Below, in pieces: positions 1-8,785 of a stretch of 46,171 bases of DNA. The stretch covers positions 1 through 46,171 of the forward strand of contig JAJPJL010000106.1 of assembly GCA_021324255.1 (NCBI GenBank), given 5' to 3'. The stretch comes from Bacillota bacterium (GTDB lineage Bacteria > Sysuimicrobiota > Sysuimicrobiia > Sysuimicrobiales > Segetimicrobiaceae). The translations under genes were made by a program, and so were the position numbers. The notes beneath the pieces are model-generated. The model was not told the origin of the DNA, did not search any database, and saw nothing but the letters and a program-made list of their open reading frames with translations. Position 1 is the stretch's first letter; each line of letters starts with the position of its first letter.

Positions 1-153
1 GTGCTGGCCATCATCATCCTGCTGTTCGGCCCGAGCCGGCTGGCCGGCCTGGGCGGCGCGGTGGGCAAGGCCATGCGGGAGTTCAAGGACGCGACGAGAC
101 CGGACGATCATAAGCCACCCGCCGCGGACAAGAGCGCCGGGGAGAAGAGCTGA
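1..153 (+). CDS. tatA: Sec-independent translocase subunit TatA/TatE (5' truncated)
   Basis: The window opens inside this frame, so the true start is missing. The 50 visible residues begin in a hydrophobic helix (VLAIIILLFGPSRLAGLGGA). An amphipathic segment follows (VGKAMREFKDATR), then a short charged tail rich in Pro, Asp and Lys. The FGPSRL hinge followed by an amphipathic helix with a KxxREFK-like pattern is the TatA/E family signature. TatA oligomerises in the cytoplasmic membrane to form the passage for folded twin-arginine substrates. TatA, TatB and TatE cannot be separated on this fragment, but the short tail favours TatA/E over TatB. A hairpin and an intrinsic terminator follow. Confidence 0.85.
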   Translation: MLAIIILLFGPSRLAGLGGAVGKAMREFKDATRPDDHKPPAADKSAGEKS

Positions 154-166
154 CCCCGAGGGGGAC

Positions 167-197
167 GCCTCGGAGGCGGCTCGGCGGCCTCCGAGGC
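167..197. other. 10-bp perfect inverted repeat downstream of tatA
   Basis: GCCTCGGAGG (167-176) is perfectly complementary to CCTCCGAGGC (188-197) around an 11-nt loop. No T-run follows, so by itself it is not a canonical terminator. It lies 14 nt after the tatA stop and just ahead of a better terminator, and may stabilise the 3' end of the tatA transcript. Confidence 0.5.
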
Positions 198-213
198 CGG
201 CACGCGTGACCGG

Positions 214-240
214 GGAGCGGTTCGCGCCGCTCCTTTTGTT
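214..240 (+). terminator. Intrinsic terminator after tatA
   Basis: GGAGCGG (214-220), loop TTCGCG and CCGCTCC (227-233) form a 7-bp GC stem followed directly by TTTTGTT. This is a classic rho-independent terminator. It separates tatA from the DUF4321 gene. Confidence 0.8.
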
Positions 241-267
241 GTGTGGAGTCGCCGCGGGGGGTGACAG

Positions 268-537
268 GTGGCGCCGGTGGTCAAGAAGACGCGCGAGCCC
301 TGGTGGGTGCTGCTTGTCATCGTGATCGCCGGCGCCATGCTGGGCAGCGTCTTCGCCGACGCCGTCGGCCAGTTCACCTACCTCGCGCCGCTCGGGCACT
401 CGGTCTCGTTCGGCGTGGATCCACCCGTGACGCTCGACCTCCGCGTGTTCACGGTCACGCTCGGCTTCACGGTGCGGTTGAACCTGGCGATTGTCGCTGG
501 TATAATTGTCGCGATTTACGTGTTCCGCGTGCTGTGA
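268..537 (+). CDS. DUF4321-family small membrane protein
   Basis: This 89-residue protein has two hydrophobic segments, about residues 12-30 (WWVLLVIVIAGAMLGSVFAD) and 70-88 (LNLAIVAGIIVAIYVFRVL). A short polar region between them contains a PLGHSVSFG-like stretch and LDLRVFTVTLGF. Size, two-helix layout and position upstream of radC-mreB match the DUF4321 family of Firmicutes-like bacteria, whose function is unknown. Start is GTG at 268, with a G-rich ribosome-binding site (GGGGGGTG) about 8 nt upstream. A strong promoter for the downstream radC/mre operon is embedded in its last 60 bases. An integral inner-membrane location is inferred from the helices. Confidence 0.75.
   Translation: MAPVVKKTREPWWVLLVIVIAGAMLGSVFADAVGQFTYLAPLGHSVSFGVDPPVTLDLRVFTVTLGFTVRLNLAIVAGIIVAIYVFRVL
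478..506 (+). promoter_or_regulatory. Sigma-70 promoter with extended -10, upstream of radC-mre
   Basis: TTGAAC (478-483), a 17-nt spacer and TATAAT (501-506) are preceded by TGG, giving a TGnTATAAT extended -10. Predicted transcription start is near 513. It lies inside the 3' end of the DUF4321 gene and would give radC about 150 nt of leader. Confidence 0.7.
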
Positions 538-608
538 ATGCGGCTCGGAAGCGCGTGAGGGGGTGGGGGCGGCGGGGTCCAACGCCGAACTCGCCCCATC
601 GTTGTTCC

Positions 609-654
609 ATCACGCGGACCGGCCGCCCGCGACGTCGCGAGCGGCGGCCGTGAT
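609..654 (+). other. Long stem-loop in the radC leader
   Basis: The centre is an imperfect palindrome (GGCCGCcCGCGAC, 621-633, facing GTCGCGaGCGGcGGCC, 634-649). It is flanked by ATCACG (609-614) and CGTGAT (649-654), which can extend the stem. Only three T follow. It could be an attenuator or terminator for the promoter at 478, or a leader structure; the sequence does not decide. Confidence 0.4.
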
Positions 655-663
655 TTCGGCCGT

Positions 664-1425
664 TTGGGTGCGGGGCTGAGCGAATCACCACGCCGGATTG
701 CAGACCTGCCGCAGGAGATCCGCCCCCGCGAGCGGCTCTTGCGACACGGGCCGGCGGCGCTCAGCACCGCGGAGCTGCTCGCCGTTCTCCTCCGCACCGG
801 CTTTCGCGATCACGGCGCCCTCGACGTCGCCACGACCCTGCTCGGCCGCCACGGGACGCTCGACCGCCTGGCGGGCGCCACCCCGTCGGAGTTGCGCCGC
901 ACGCCGGGTGTCGGAGAGGTCAAGGCGCTGCACCTGCTCGCGGCGTTCGAGTTGGGCCGGCGGCTCCGGGCGCTGCCGCCCCGCGCGCGGCCGGTCGTCC
1001 ACCGGCCCGCGGACGCGGCCGCGCTCGTCATGGATGACCTGCGCTTTTGCGAGACCGAGCGGTGCTGGGCGCTGCTGCTCAACACCCGGCACGAGGTGCT
1101 CGATCGGATCGAGCTCACCCGGGGCGGTCTCGCGAGCTCGCCGGTGCATCCGCGGGAGGTCTTCCGGGCGGCGGTGCGCGGGGGCGCCGCCGCCCTGATT
1201 TTGGTGCATAATCATCCGTCGGGCGATCCCACGCCGAGCCGGGCCGATCTCGCGCTCACGGCGCGGCTCCACCGGGCGGGACGCCTCATGGGGATCCCCG
1301 TGCTGGACCATTTGATCGTGGGAGACGGCCGGTACCTGAGCCTGCGCGAGCACGGCGGCCCGTTTGCCCCGTCAACGGACGCGCCGCGCCGGCCGCGGAG
1401 GGGAGCCGGCGCGCACCGGGCCTGA
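664..1425 (+). CDS. radC: RadC / UPF0758 JAB-domain protein
   Basis: The 253-residue protein has the RadC layout. The N-terminal helical UPF0758 region includes a helix-hairpin-helix-like TPGVGEVKALHLLAAFELG (about 80-98). The C-terminal JAB/JAMM domain carries HNHPSGDPTPSRAD (about 182-195), the metal-binding His-x-His-x10-Asp motif. The family was once linked to DNA repair, but its biochemical role is unsettled. Its place next to mreBCD is conserved in many Firmicutes-like genomes. The only in-frame start giving a full N-terminus is TTG at 664, with no good ribosome-binding site. mreB starts 18 nt downstream, so the two are probably co-transcribed. Confidence 0.92.
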   Translation: MGAGLSESPRRIADLPQEIRPRERLLRHGPAALSTAELLAVLLRTGFRDHGALDVATTLLGRHGTLDRLAGATPSELRRTPGVGEVKALHLLAAFELGRRLRALPPRARPVVHRPADAAALVMDDLRFCETERCWALLLNTRHEVLDRIELTRGGLASSPVHPREVFRAAVRGGAAALILVHNHPSGDPTPSRADLALTARLHRAGRLMGIPVLDHLIVGDGRYLSLREHGGPFAPSTDAPRRPRRGAGAHRA

Positions 1426-1442
1426 GAGGAGTGTGAGGGGGG

Positions 1443-2480
1443 ATGATCTTCAACGGCTTGTTCAGCCGGTTCACGCGGGACATGGGGGTGGATCTCGGCA
1501 CGGCGAACACGCTCGTGTACGTGCGGCGCGAGGGTATCGTGCTCCGCGAGCCGTCGGTCGTGGCGCGCCGGGTCGACGGGGGCGAGGTGCTGGCGGTCGG
1601 CGACGAGGCCAAGAGGATGATCGGGCGGACGCCGGGGGACATCATCGCCACGCGGCCCCTGCGGGACGGCGTGATCGCGGACTTCGACACGACAGCCTCC
1701 ATGCTCTCGTACTTCATCAAGCGCGGGCTGCGGGGGCGCGGGTTCATGCGCCCGCGGGTCATCGTGGGCATTCCGAGCGGCGTCACGGAGGTGGAGAAAC
1801 GCGCCGTGATCGATGCGACGCTGCAGGCCGGCGCGCGCGAGGCGTACCTCATCGAAGAACCGATGGCCGCCGCGATCGGCGCGGGGCTGCCGGTCTCGGA
1901 GCCCGTCGGGAGCATGGTCGTGGACATCGGGGGCGGGACCACCGAGGTCGCGGTGATCGCGCTCGGGGGCATCGTGACCGCGCGCAGCATCCGCGTGGCC
2001 GGCGACGAGATGGACGAGGCCATCATTCAATACGCGCGGAAGGCGTACAACCTGTTGATCGGCGAGCGCACCGCCGAAGACATCAAGATCAAGATCGGGT
2101 CCGCGTACCCGCAGAAGGAGGACCAGTCGATCGAGGTGCGGGGGCGCGACCTCGTCTCGGGCCTGCCGCGCACGGTGCGCATGACGGGCACCGAGATCCG
2201 GGAGGCGATGGCGGAGCCCATCGCCGCGATCGTCGAGGCGGTGAAGATGACGCTGGAGCGGACGCCCCCGGAGCTGGCCTCCGACATCGTCGACCGCGGG
2301 ATCATCATGGCGGGCGGCGGGGCGTTGCTGCGCGGGCTGGAGCGTCTCCTGGCGGAGGAGACCGGCATGCCCGTCATGATCACCGAGGACCCGCTGAGCA
2401 GCGTCGTGCTCGGCACGGGGCGCGCGCTGGAAGAGATCGAGACGCTCAAGAAAGTCCTCATCACCAGCAAGAAGATGTAG
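1443..2480 (+). CDS. mreB: Rod-shape-determining actin homologue MreB
   Basis: At 345 residues this is a standard-length MreB. It shows the actin/HSP70 ATPase signatures: phosphate-1 [11 protein letters not shown] (about 17-27), phosphate-2 [18 protein letters not shown] (about 159-176) and the adenosine motif [14 protein letters not shown] (about 287-300). MreB polymerises under the inner membrane and positions the elongasome (MreC, MreD, RodA, PBP2), all encoded immediately downstream. The ATG has a strong ribosome-binding site (AGGAGTGTGAGGGGG). An N-terminal amphipathic [10 protein letters not shown] segment fits direct membrane attachment. mreC follows after 6 nt. Confidence 0.97.
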   Translation: MIFNGLFSRFTRDMGVDLGTANTLVYVRREGIVLREPSVVARRVDGGEVLAVGDEAKRMIGRTPGDIIATRPLRDGVIADFDTTASMLSYFIKRGLRGRGFMRPRVIVGIPSGVTEVEKRAVIDATLQAGAREAYLIEEPMAAAIGAGLPVSEPVGSMVVDIGGGTTEVAVIALGGIVTARSIRVAGDEMDEAIIQYARKAYNLLIGERTAEDIKIKIGSAYPQKEDQSIEVRGRDLVSGLPRTVRMTGTEIREAMAEPIAAIVEAVKMTLERTPPELASDIVDRGIIMAGGGALLRGLERLLAEETGMPVMITEDPLSSVVLGTGRALEEIETLKKVLITSKKM

Positions 2481-2486
2481 GGGGGC

Positions 2487-3329
2487 ATGCTGCTCTTCCC
2501 GCTGCTCCGGCACCGACGCCTCATCGTCTTCCTGACGCTCGGCATCGTGGCACTCGCCGTGCTGACGGCGCAGGTGCGGACGCCCGAGCGGCGCCGGATC
2601 GGGTGGGCCGGCGCCGCCGTGCAGTTGGCGGTGGCCCCGGCCGCGGCGGTGTTGTCGCGTCTCAGCGGCACGGTCGCCGGGGCCTGGTCGCTCCTCACCG
2701 AGATCGGGAGCCTCCGCACGGAAAACGCCCGCCTGCGGGCCGAGATCGGGCGCCTCCGCGAGGAGAACGCCCGGCTGCGTCCGGCCGAGCAAGAAAACGC
2801 GCGGCTGCGCGCGCTGCTCGGCTTCAAGGAACAGCAGCCGTATCAAACCGTGGCCGCCCGCGTCATCGGACGGGATCCGAGCGATTGGTTCAGCACCGTG
2901 CTCGTCGATCGCGGAACATTCGGCGGCGTGCGGCGCAACGATCCCGTGGTCACGAGTGACGGCTTGGTCGGGCACGTCATCGAGTCTGGCCCGACGTGGT
3001 CGCGGGTGCTCCTCCTGCCGGATCCGCGCAGCGCCGTCGGCGTGCTCGTCGTGCGCTCCCGCGAAGCCGGCGTGGTCGAAGGGCTCGGGCAGTCGCTGCT
3101 CCACGTCAAGTACCTCGCCCGGGACGCGGATGTCCGGCCCGGCGACGAGGTCGTGACGTCCGGGTTGGGCCAGATCTATCCGCCGAGCCTCGTCGTGGGG
3201 AGTGTCGTGCAGGTGGCGCGTGCCGCGGGCGACATGTTCGAGGAAGCGACCGTGCGGCCGTCCGCGGATCTCACCCACCTGGAAGAAGTGCTGGTCATCA
3301 TCCGGGGCGGCGAATCGGTGGCCCGGTGA
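2487..3329 (+). CDS. mreC: Rod-shape-determining protein MreC
   Basis: The 280-residue protein has one N-terminal transmembrane helix (about 11-28, LIVFLTLGIVALAVLTAQV). A coiled coil at about 70-110 has regular LRxENARLR heptads. The beta-rich periplasmic/extracellular MreC core (about 120-275) includes GLVGHVIESGPTWSRVLLL and GDEVVTSGLGQIYPP. MreC scaffolds the elongasome outside the membrane and activates PBP2/RodA. It is tightly coupled: 6 nt after mreB, and its TGA overlaps the GTG of mreD. Confidence 0.95.
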   Translation: MLLFPLLRHRRLIVFLTLGIVALAVLTAQVRTPERRRIGWAGAAVQLAVAPAAAVLSRLSGTVAGAWSLLTEIGSLRTENARLRAEIGRLREENARLRPAEQENARLRALLGFKEQQPYQTVAARVIGRDPSDWFSTVLVDRGTFGGVRRNDPVVTSDGLVGHVIESGPTWSRVLLLPDPRSAVGVLVVRSREAGVVEGLGQSLLHVKYLARDADVRPGDEVVTSGLGQIYPPSLVVGSVVQVARAAGDMFEEATVRPSADLTHLEEVLVIIRGGESVAR

Positions 3330-3832
3330 CCCGCGTCGTGGCCTACGGCGTCCTCGCCGCCGCCTCGCTCGCGCTCGAGGTCACCTGGCTTGCGGTGTTT
3401 CGGCCATGGGGCGCCGTCATCGATCCCTTGCTCGTGCTGGTCGTGAGCGCCGGCCTGCTGCGCGGGCCCGAGGTGGGCGCCGTCGCCGGCGCCGCGGCGG
3501 GGTGGATGCAGGATGTGATCACCGGCGTACCCCTCGGGTTGGGGATGCTTGGGAACCTGTGCGCCGGGTTCGGGGCGGGGCTCGGTGAGGGCCGAATCTA
3601 CCTCGAGGACGCGTGGCTGCCCGGGATCGCCGCCTTTGCCCTGACCGTGGTGCGCAACGTCGTCTGGATCGGCGCCGGGCACCTTGTGGGGCTCGTGGAC
3701 GCGCACCCGGCGCAGGCGCTGCGGCTGACCCTGCTGAGCGCGTGCTATAATGGGTGCATCGCAATCCCGATGTTTCAATGGCTCCGCCGGCTCGACGGGA
3801 GGCTGGAGCGGCTGTCCGAGCGGCCGCGGTAA
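3326..3832 (+). CDS. mreD: Rod-shape-determining protein MreD
   Basis: The start is the GTG at 3326, overlapping the mreC stop (GTGA), and gives a 168-residue protein of normal MreD length. It is almost wholly hydrophobic, with about five transmembrane helices and the family-typical acidic/aromatic loop around GWMQDVITGVPLGLGMLG. MreD is the integral-membrane partner of MreC. The assignment relies on hydrophobic profile, size and synteny because MreD sequences are poorly conserved. Earlier in-frame starts lie inside mreC and are unlikely. A promoter-like extended -10 lies near its 3' end. Confidence 0.9.
   Translation: MTRVVAYGVLAAASLALEVTWLAVFRPWGAVIDPLLVLVVSAGLLRGPEVGAVAGAAAGWMQDVITGVPLGLGMLGNLCAGFGAGLGEGRIYLEDAWLPGIAAFALTVVRNVVWIGAGHLVGLVDAHPAQALRLTLLSACYNGCIAIPMFQWLRRLDGRLERLSERPR
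3725..3751 (+). promoter_or_regulatory. Extended -10 promoter candidate within mreD, ahead of mrdA
   Basis: TATAAT at 3746-3751 is preceded by TGC (TGnTATAAT). CTGACC (3725-3730) at a short 15-nt spacer is a weak -35. Predicted start is near 3758. It would supply mrdA-rodA independently across the 197-nt gap (3833-4029), which otherwise shows no gene. Confidence 0.45.
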
Positions 3833-4029
3833 CGGCGATCCCGGCGAATGCGGGCGCGCGGGCGACGTTGAGGTACGGCAAGGCGTGGCGGACCCCGGTG
3901 GGGGCGCCACGGAGACATCGTGCGGGCGCGGCCGCTCGCCCGACCGGAGTGGGCGCGCCCCAGGCTGCCCCGACCCGCGCGAGGGGCCCGGAGCGGTGTG
4001 CCTGCCGAGCCGCGGGAGGCCCGGGGTAG

Positions 4030-5805
4030 ATGGACCACGAGACCTTCGAGCGGAGGCTCGTCGTCCTCTTCACCGCGGTGGTCGCCCTGCTCGCCGTGCT
4101 CGCGGTGCGGTTGTGGCAGGTGCAGGTCGTGCAGGGCGATTACTTCGCCCGCCTCGCCGACGAAAACCGCCTGCGCGTCACCAGCGTGGCCGCGCCCCGC
4201 GGGCTGATCATCGACCGCGCCGGGCGGCCGCTCGTCGTCAACCGGCCCGCGTTCACGGTCGCGCTCATGCCGACCGAGATGGTGCGCCCCGACGAGGAGA
4301 TTCCCCGCGTCGCCCGCCTGCTCTCGATGGACCCGGCGGACATCCGGCAGCGGCTCGCCGCCGGCCGCGAGCGGCCGTTCGAGCCCGTGCGGCTCCGCCG
4401 GGATGTGCCGAAGGACGTGATCGCGGCGATCGAGGAGAGCCGCATGGACCTGCCGGGGGTCCTGATCGAGATCGAGCCGGTGCGGGACTACCTGTACCGG
4501 GAGCTCGGAGCCCACATGCTGGGGTATCTCGGCGAGATCAGCGACGCGGATCTGCGCCGGTTCCGCGCGGACGGGTACGAAGCGGGCGATTTGATCGGCA
4601 AGGCCGGCGTGGAGCGCGTCTACGATCGGTATCTGCGCGGGCGGAGCGGCGAGCTCCAGGCCGAGGTCGACGCGATGGGCCGCTTGTCCCGGACGTTGCG
4701 GACGATCCCGGCCGTTCCGGGGGACACGCTCGTGCTCGGCATCGATCTCCCCATGCAGCAGGCGGCGGAGGCGGCGCTCGGCAACCGGCTCGGCGCCGTC
4801 GTGGCCATGGATCCGCAGACGGGCGCGGTCGAGGCGTGGGTGAGCCACCCCGCGTTCGATCCCGACCTGTTCTCCACCGGCATCCACGCCCGCGACTGGA
4901 ATGCGCTCCTGCACGATCCCCGGCAGCCCCTCATCGACCGTGCGGCGCAGGCCGGATATCCCACCGGATCGGTCTTCAAGATTGTCACCGCGACCGCGGC
5001 CCTGGAGCTGGGCCTCGTCAACGCCGGCACGGGCTTCTATGATCCCGGGTACTACAATCTCAACGGGCGGATCTTCCACGACAATGCGAACGAGGCGTTT
5101 GGCCACTTGAGTTTCCTGCAGGCCATCGCCGTTTCCTCGAACGTCGTATTCTGGACCATCGGCCGGGCCGTGGGGCCCGAGCACATCTCCGAGTACGCGC
5201 ACCTGTACGGGCTGGGGAGCCGCACGGGGGTCGACCTGCCCGACGAGATTGCGGGCGTCGTGCCCGACCCCGCCTGGAAGCGGCGCGTGTACCATCAGCC
5301 GTGGTACGGTGGCGACACGCTCAACACCGCGGTGGGGCAGGGCTACGTTCTGGTCACGCCGATCCAGGCGGCGCGCATGGTCGCCGCCGTCGCGAACGGC
5401 GGCACGCTGGTCACCCCGCACATCGCCGTGGAAATCCGCGCGCCCGGGGGCCAGGTGGTCGAGCGCATCGCGCCCCCGCCCGCCGGCCATGTCCCGCTCG
5501 GCCCGCAGACGCTCGCGACGCTGCGCGCCGGATTGGCGGCCGTCGTCACACGCGGCACCGCCACCTCGATACAGATCCCGGGGCTGGCGGTCGCGGGCAA
5601 GACCGGCACCGCGGAGAGCGGTCACGGCAAGCCGTACGCGTGGTTCGTGGGGTACGCGCCGGCCGACGATCCCAAGCTGGTGGTCGTCGCGATGGTGGAA
5701 CATGCCGGGTACGGCGCCGAGTTTGCCGCCCCGATCGTGCAGCGCGTGTTGGAGGCGGCCTTTGGTCTGACACCCGCCGCCCAGCCCGGGGACCCCAAGC
5801 CGTGA
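4030..5805 (+). CDS. mrdA: Penicillin-binding protein 2 (elongasome transpeptidase)
   Basis: The 591-residue protein has one N-terminal transmembrane helix (about 9-28), a PBP dimer/pedestal domain (about 50-230) and a transpeptidase domain (about 255-585). Catalytic motifs are in order: SVFK (Ser314, Lys317) in YPTGSVFKIVTA, SSN in IAVSSNVVFW (about 370), and KTGTAE (Lys524). It cross-links nascent peptidoglycan during cell elongation together with the glycosyltransferase RodA, whose gene overlaps its stop by four bases (GTGA). ATG 4030 has a GGAGG-like site upstream. The 197-nt gap from mreD is unusual in this compact operon and holds no convincing gene. Confidence 0.96.
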   Translation: MDHETFERRLVVLFTAVVALLAVLAVRLWQVQVVQGDYFARLADENRLRVTSVAAPRGLIIDRAGRPLVVNRPAFTVALMPTEMVRPDEEIPRVARLLSMDPADIRQRLAAGRERPFEPVRLRRDVPKDVIAAIEESRMDLPGVLIEIEPVRDYLYRELGAHMLGYLGEISDADLRRFRADGYEAGDLIGKAGVERVYDRYLRGRSGELQAEVDAMGRLSRTLRTIPAVPGDTLVLGIDLPMQQAAEAALGNRLGAVVAMDPQTGAVEAWVSHPAFDPDLFSTGIHARDWNALLHDPRQPLIDRAAQAGYPTGSVFKIVTATAALELGLVNAGTGFYDPGYYNLNGRIFHDNANEAFGHLSFLQAIAVSSNVVFWTIGRAVGPEHISEYAHLYGLGSRTGVDLPDEIAGVVPDPAWKRRVYHQPWYGGDTLNTAVGQGYVLVTPIQAARMVAAVANGGTLVTPHIAVEIRAPGGQVVERIAPPPAGHVPLGPQTLATLRAGLAAVVTRGTATSIQIPGLAVAGKTGTAESGHGKPYAWFVGYAPADDPKLVVVAMVEHAGYGAEFAAPIVQRVLEAAFGLTPAAQPGDPKP

Positions 5806-6950
5806 GCGCCGCCACCGCGGCGGCGCCCGCCGCGCTCGACGCCCCGCGGTCGCGCCGGCGGCGGCTCGTCCGCAACCTGGACCCGCTCCTGCTCGGGTCC
5901 ACCGCGGTGCTCGTGGCGTTCGGGCTGCTCATGGTCTACAGCACCACCCGGTCCATGCCGCACCCGCTGGCGTACACCCGCAGCCAGATGCTCCACCTCA
6001 TGATCGGCGTCGGGGTGGGGATCGTGCTCGTCGCCGCGGACTACCGGACGCTCGCCGCCGGGTGGCGCTGGCTGTACGTCGCCAACCTGCTGATGCTCGC
6101 CGCGGTGCTGGTCATCGGGCGCAGCAGCCTCGGCGCCCAGCGCTGGATCCCGCTCGGGCCGCTCGGCCAGTTTCAGCCCTCGGAGCTCGCGAAGCTCGTC
6201 CTCGTGATCACGCTCGCCAAGCACCTGGCCGACCGCCCCGGGCCGTACCGCTCCGTCGCGGACCTCGTGCCCTTTCTCGCGCACGTGGCGGTTCCGATGG
6301 TGCTGATCTTCCGCCAGCCGGATCTGGGGACGGCGCTCGTGTACGGCGCCATCTTTGCCGGGATGTTGTTCGCCGGCGGGGCGCGCCGCCGGGATCTCGC
6401 CGCGCTCGGAGCCGCGGCGTGCCTCGTGTCACCCGTGCTGTGGCACGTGCTCAAGGAGTACCAGCGCCGGCGGCTGCTGGTGTTTCTCGATCCGTCGCTC
6501 GATCCGCGCGGCGCCGGATACGGCATCATCCAGTCCAAGATCGCCGTCGGGAGCGGGCTGCTGTGGGGCAAGGGCCTGTTTGCCGGCACGCAAAACCTGC
6601 TGCAGTTCGTGCCCGAGCACCACACGGATTTCATCTTCTCGGTCATCGGCGAGGAGCTGGGGTTCCTGGGCGGCCTCGCGTTGCTCGCCGTGTTTCTCGT
6701 CTGGCTGTGGCGCGGCGTCCGCACGGCGGCGGTCGCGCGGGACCGGTTCGGCGCGCTCGCCGCGGTCGGGATCGTGTCGATGGTGGCGTTTCACGTGTTC
6801 GTCAACGTGGGCATGACCGTGGGCATCATGCCCATCACCGGGATCCCGCTGCCGTTTATCTCGTATGGGGGGAGCGCATTGATGACGATGCTGTGGGCCA
6901 CGGCGCTGCTGCTCAACATCGGGATGCGGCGCCAACGGATCCTGTTTTAG
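5802..6950 (+). CDS. rodA: SEDS peptidoglycan glycosyltransferase RodA
   Basis: The GTG at 5802 overlaps the mrdA stop and gives 382 residues with about ten transmembrane helices, as in the SEDS family. Family motifs visible include GAQRWIPLGPLGQFQPSELA (about 107-126), RQPDLGTALVYGA (about 168-180), GAGYGIIQSKIAVGSG, HHTDFIFSVIGEELGFLGG (about 268-286) and the terminal ITGIPLPFISYGGSA. The Asp in HTDFIF lies in the region carrying residues essential for polymerase activity. It partners PBP2. An Ala/Arg-rich extension of roughly 25 residues precedes the first helix; a later start cannot be excluded. Confidence 0.95.
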   Translation: MSAATAAAPAALDAPRSRRRRLVRNLDPLLLGSTAVLVAFGLLMVYSTTRSMPHPLAYTRSQMLHLMIGVGVGIVLVAADYRTLAAGWRWLYVANLLMLAAVLVIGRSSLGAQRWIPLGPLGQFQPSELAKLVLVITLAKHLADRPGPYRSVADLVPFLAHVAVPMVLIFRQPDLGTALVYGAIFAGMLFAGGARRRDLAALGAAACLVSPVLWHVLKEYQRRRLLVFLDPSLDPRGAGYGIIQSKIAVGSGLLWGKGLFAGTQNLLQFVPEHHTDFIFSVIGEELGFLGGLALLAVFLVWLWRGVRTAAVARDRFGALAAVGIVSMVAFHVFVNVGMTVGIMPITGIPLPFISYGGSALMTMLWATALLLNIGMRRQRILF

Positions 6951-6981
6951 CGCCCGCCGCCCGTAAAGGAGCTTTGAGACG

Positions 6982-8730
6982 ATGGGCAAGGACATTCTCG
7001 CTACCGTGGACCCGTTCGAGGTGCGCGTCGCGGTCCGCGAGGACGGCCGCCTCGCGGGCATCTTCCTCGAGCGCAGCGAGCCGCTCGCCGGCAACGTGTA
7101 CAAGGGGCGGGTCGCCAGCGTGCTGCCGGGGATGGAGGCGGCGTTCGTCGACATCGGCCTGGAGCGCAACGCGTTTTTGCACGTCACGGACATCCGCTCG
7201 AGCCGGATCGAGCCGGAAGGCGGCGAGGAACTCGAGGACCGCATCGGCCGTGGACCGATCGCGGACCGGCTGCGCGTGGGTCAGGAAATCCTCGTCCAGG
7301 TGACCAAGGAGCCGCGGGGGACCAAGGGCGCCCGCGCCACGACCTACGTCGCGCTGCCCGGGCATTACGTGGTGCTGATGCCGACCGTGACCGGGGTCGG
7401 GGTCAGCCGCCGCATCGACGGCGACGCGGAGCGTAAACGCCTGCGCGCCGCCGCGGAGCGGTTGCGCCCGGACGGCATGGGCCTGATCGTGCGGACGGCG
7501 GCGGAAGGCGTCGCGGAACAGGACCTCGGCGACGACGTGCGCTTCCTCGTGCAGGTGTGGGCCAAGATCACCGACGCCGCGGCGACGAGCCGCGCGCCCG
7601 CCGTGCTCTACCAGGATCTCGGGTTGATCCAGCGGGTGGTGCGGGACCTGTTTACCGGCGACGTGGACCGCTTCATCCTGGACTCCGCGGAGGAGTACGG
7701 GCGGGTTCAGGACCTCGTCGGTACGTTCGGGCGGGACCTGCGCGATCGGGTGCAGCTCCACCGCGGACCGGACCCCATCTTCGACACGTACGGGGTCGAG
7801 CGGGAGATCGAGCGGGCGCTGCACCGCAAGGTGTGGCTGCGGAGCGGCGGGTACCTCGTGTTCGACCGGACGGAAGCCGCGACCGTCATCGACGTCAACA
7901 CCGGCAAGTACGTGGGCAAGACGGACCTCGCGAGCACGATCTTGCGCACGAACCTCGAGGCGGCGGACGAGATCGCGCGGCAGATTCGCCTGCGCGACAT
8001 CGGGGGCATCATCCTCGTCGATTTCATCGACATGGAGGCGGAGAAGCACCGGCGCCGGGTGCTGGGCGCGCTCAACGACGCCGTCCGCGCGGACCGCACC
8101 AAGGTGCACGTCATCGATCTCACGCAGCTGGGGCTCGTCGAGATCACGCGCAAGCGCGTCCACCAGGATCTGGAAGAGGTGCTGCGGATGCCGTGCCCGT
8201 ACTGCGAGGGGCGCGGCCGCGTCCTGTCGCCGGAGAGCGCGGCGGTGCGCGCCGGGCGCGAGTTGCGGCGCGCGGCGGCGACCGCCCGCGGCCGGGCGCT
8301 CATCGGATACGTGCACCCCGAGGTGGCCCGCGTTATGGAGGAGCACGCGGGCTGGCTCGAGGCCTTGGGCCAGGAGCGCGGCAAGACGATCGCCGTGCGC
8401 CCGCGACCGGGCATGCACCTCGACCGGATCGTCGTGGCGCAGGGCGACGACCTGGCGGCCGCGGAGCGGGCCGCCACCAACGGGCAGGCGGCGAAGGCCG
8501 CGCAGGTCCTCTGGCTGGACCCGATCCACGGCGAGGGGTTGGACCTGCCCGAGGACGAGCTGCGGGAACACGCGATCGCGGGCGCGGGAGGCTCCGAGGC
8601 TGCGCCGTCCGGCTGGCTCGGCCGTCTGTGGCGCCTCATCATGCCCGGGCCGGCGCGCCGCGTCCCGCGAGGCGACGGCCCGCCTGCGCCGGCAAACCCG
8701 GCCGGCGCCGGGCGCACACCGGATCGTTGA
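6982..8730 (+). CDS. rng: Ribonuclease G/E family endoribonuclease
   Basis: The 582-residue protein has an N-terminal S1 domain (from about residue 35, GNVYKGRVASVLPGMEAAFV). The RNase E/G catalytic region contains the metal-ligand Asp motifs TVIDVNTGKYVGK and GIILVDFIDM. The Zn-link CPYC (Cys405, Cys408) is followed by EGRGRV. The family cleaves single-stranded AU-rich RNA and matures rRNA and tRNA. Length and absence of a long degradosome-scaffold tail favour the RNase G form. The C-terminal ~120 residues are more variable. ATG 6982 has a canonical AAGGAG site. The next gene's promoter overlaps its last codons. Confidence 0.93.
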   Translation: MGKDILATVDPFEVRVAVREDGRLAGIFLERSEPLAGNVYKGRVASVLPGMEAAFVDIGLERNAFLHVTDIRSSRIEPEGGEELEDRIGRGPIADRLRVGQEILVQVTKEPRGTKGARATTYVALPGHYVVLMPTVTGVGVSRRIDGDAERKRLRAAAERLRPDGMGLIVRTAAEGVAEQDLGDDVRFLVQVWAKITDAAATSRAPAVLYQDLGLIQRVVRDLFTGDVDRFILDSAEEYGRVQDLVGTFGRDLRDRVQLHRGPDPIFDTYGVEREIERALHRKVWLRSGGYLVFDRTEAATVIDVNTGKYVGKTDLASTILRTNLEAADEIARQIRLRDIGGIILVDFIDMEAEKHRRRVLGALNDAVRADRTKVHVIDLTQLGLVEITRKRVHQDLEEVLRMPCPYCEGRGRVLSPESAAVRAGRELRRAAATARGRALIGYVHPEVARVMEEHAGWLEALGQERGKTIAVRPRPGMHLDRIVVAQGDDLAAAERAATNGQAAKAAQVLWLDPIHGEGLDLPEDELREHAIAGAGGSEAAPSGWLGRLWRLIMPGPARRVPRGDGPPAPANPAGAGRTPDR

Positions 8731-8755
8731 CACCCCTGGGGTCGCATGCTACGAT
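8727..8755 (+). promoter_or_regulatory. Strong sigma-70 promoter for rplU-rpmA
   Basis: TTGACA (8727-8732), exactly 17 nt, then TACGAT (8750-8755). The -35 overlaps the TGA stop of rng. Predicted start is near 8762, giving a short (~25 nt) leader before rplU. It separates ribosomal-protein expression from the cell-shape operon. Confidence 0.8.
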
Positions 8756-8785
8756 TTCCGGGTCGTAAGAGGGTGGGGGCGCGGT

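Noticed and set aside
3754-4029. Short open frame filling the mreD-mrdA gap
   Set aside because: Begins inside mreD without a ribosome-binding site and encodes only Ala/Arg/Gly/Pro-rich text.
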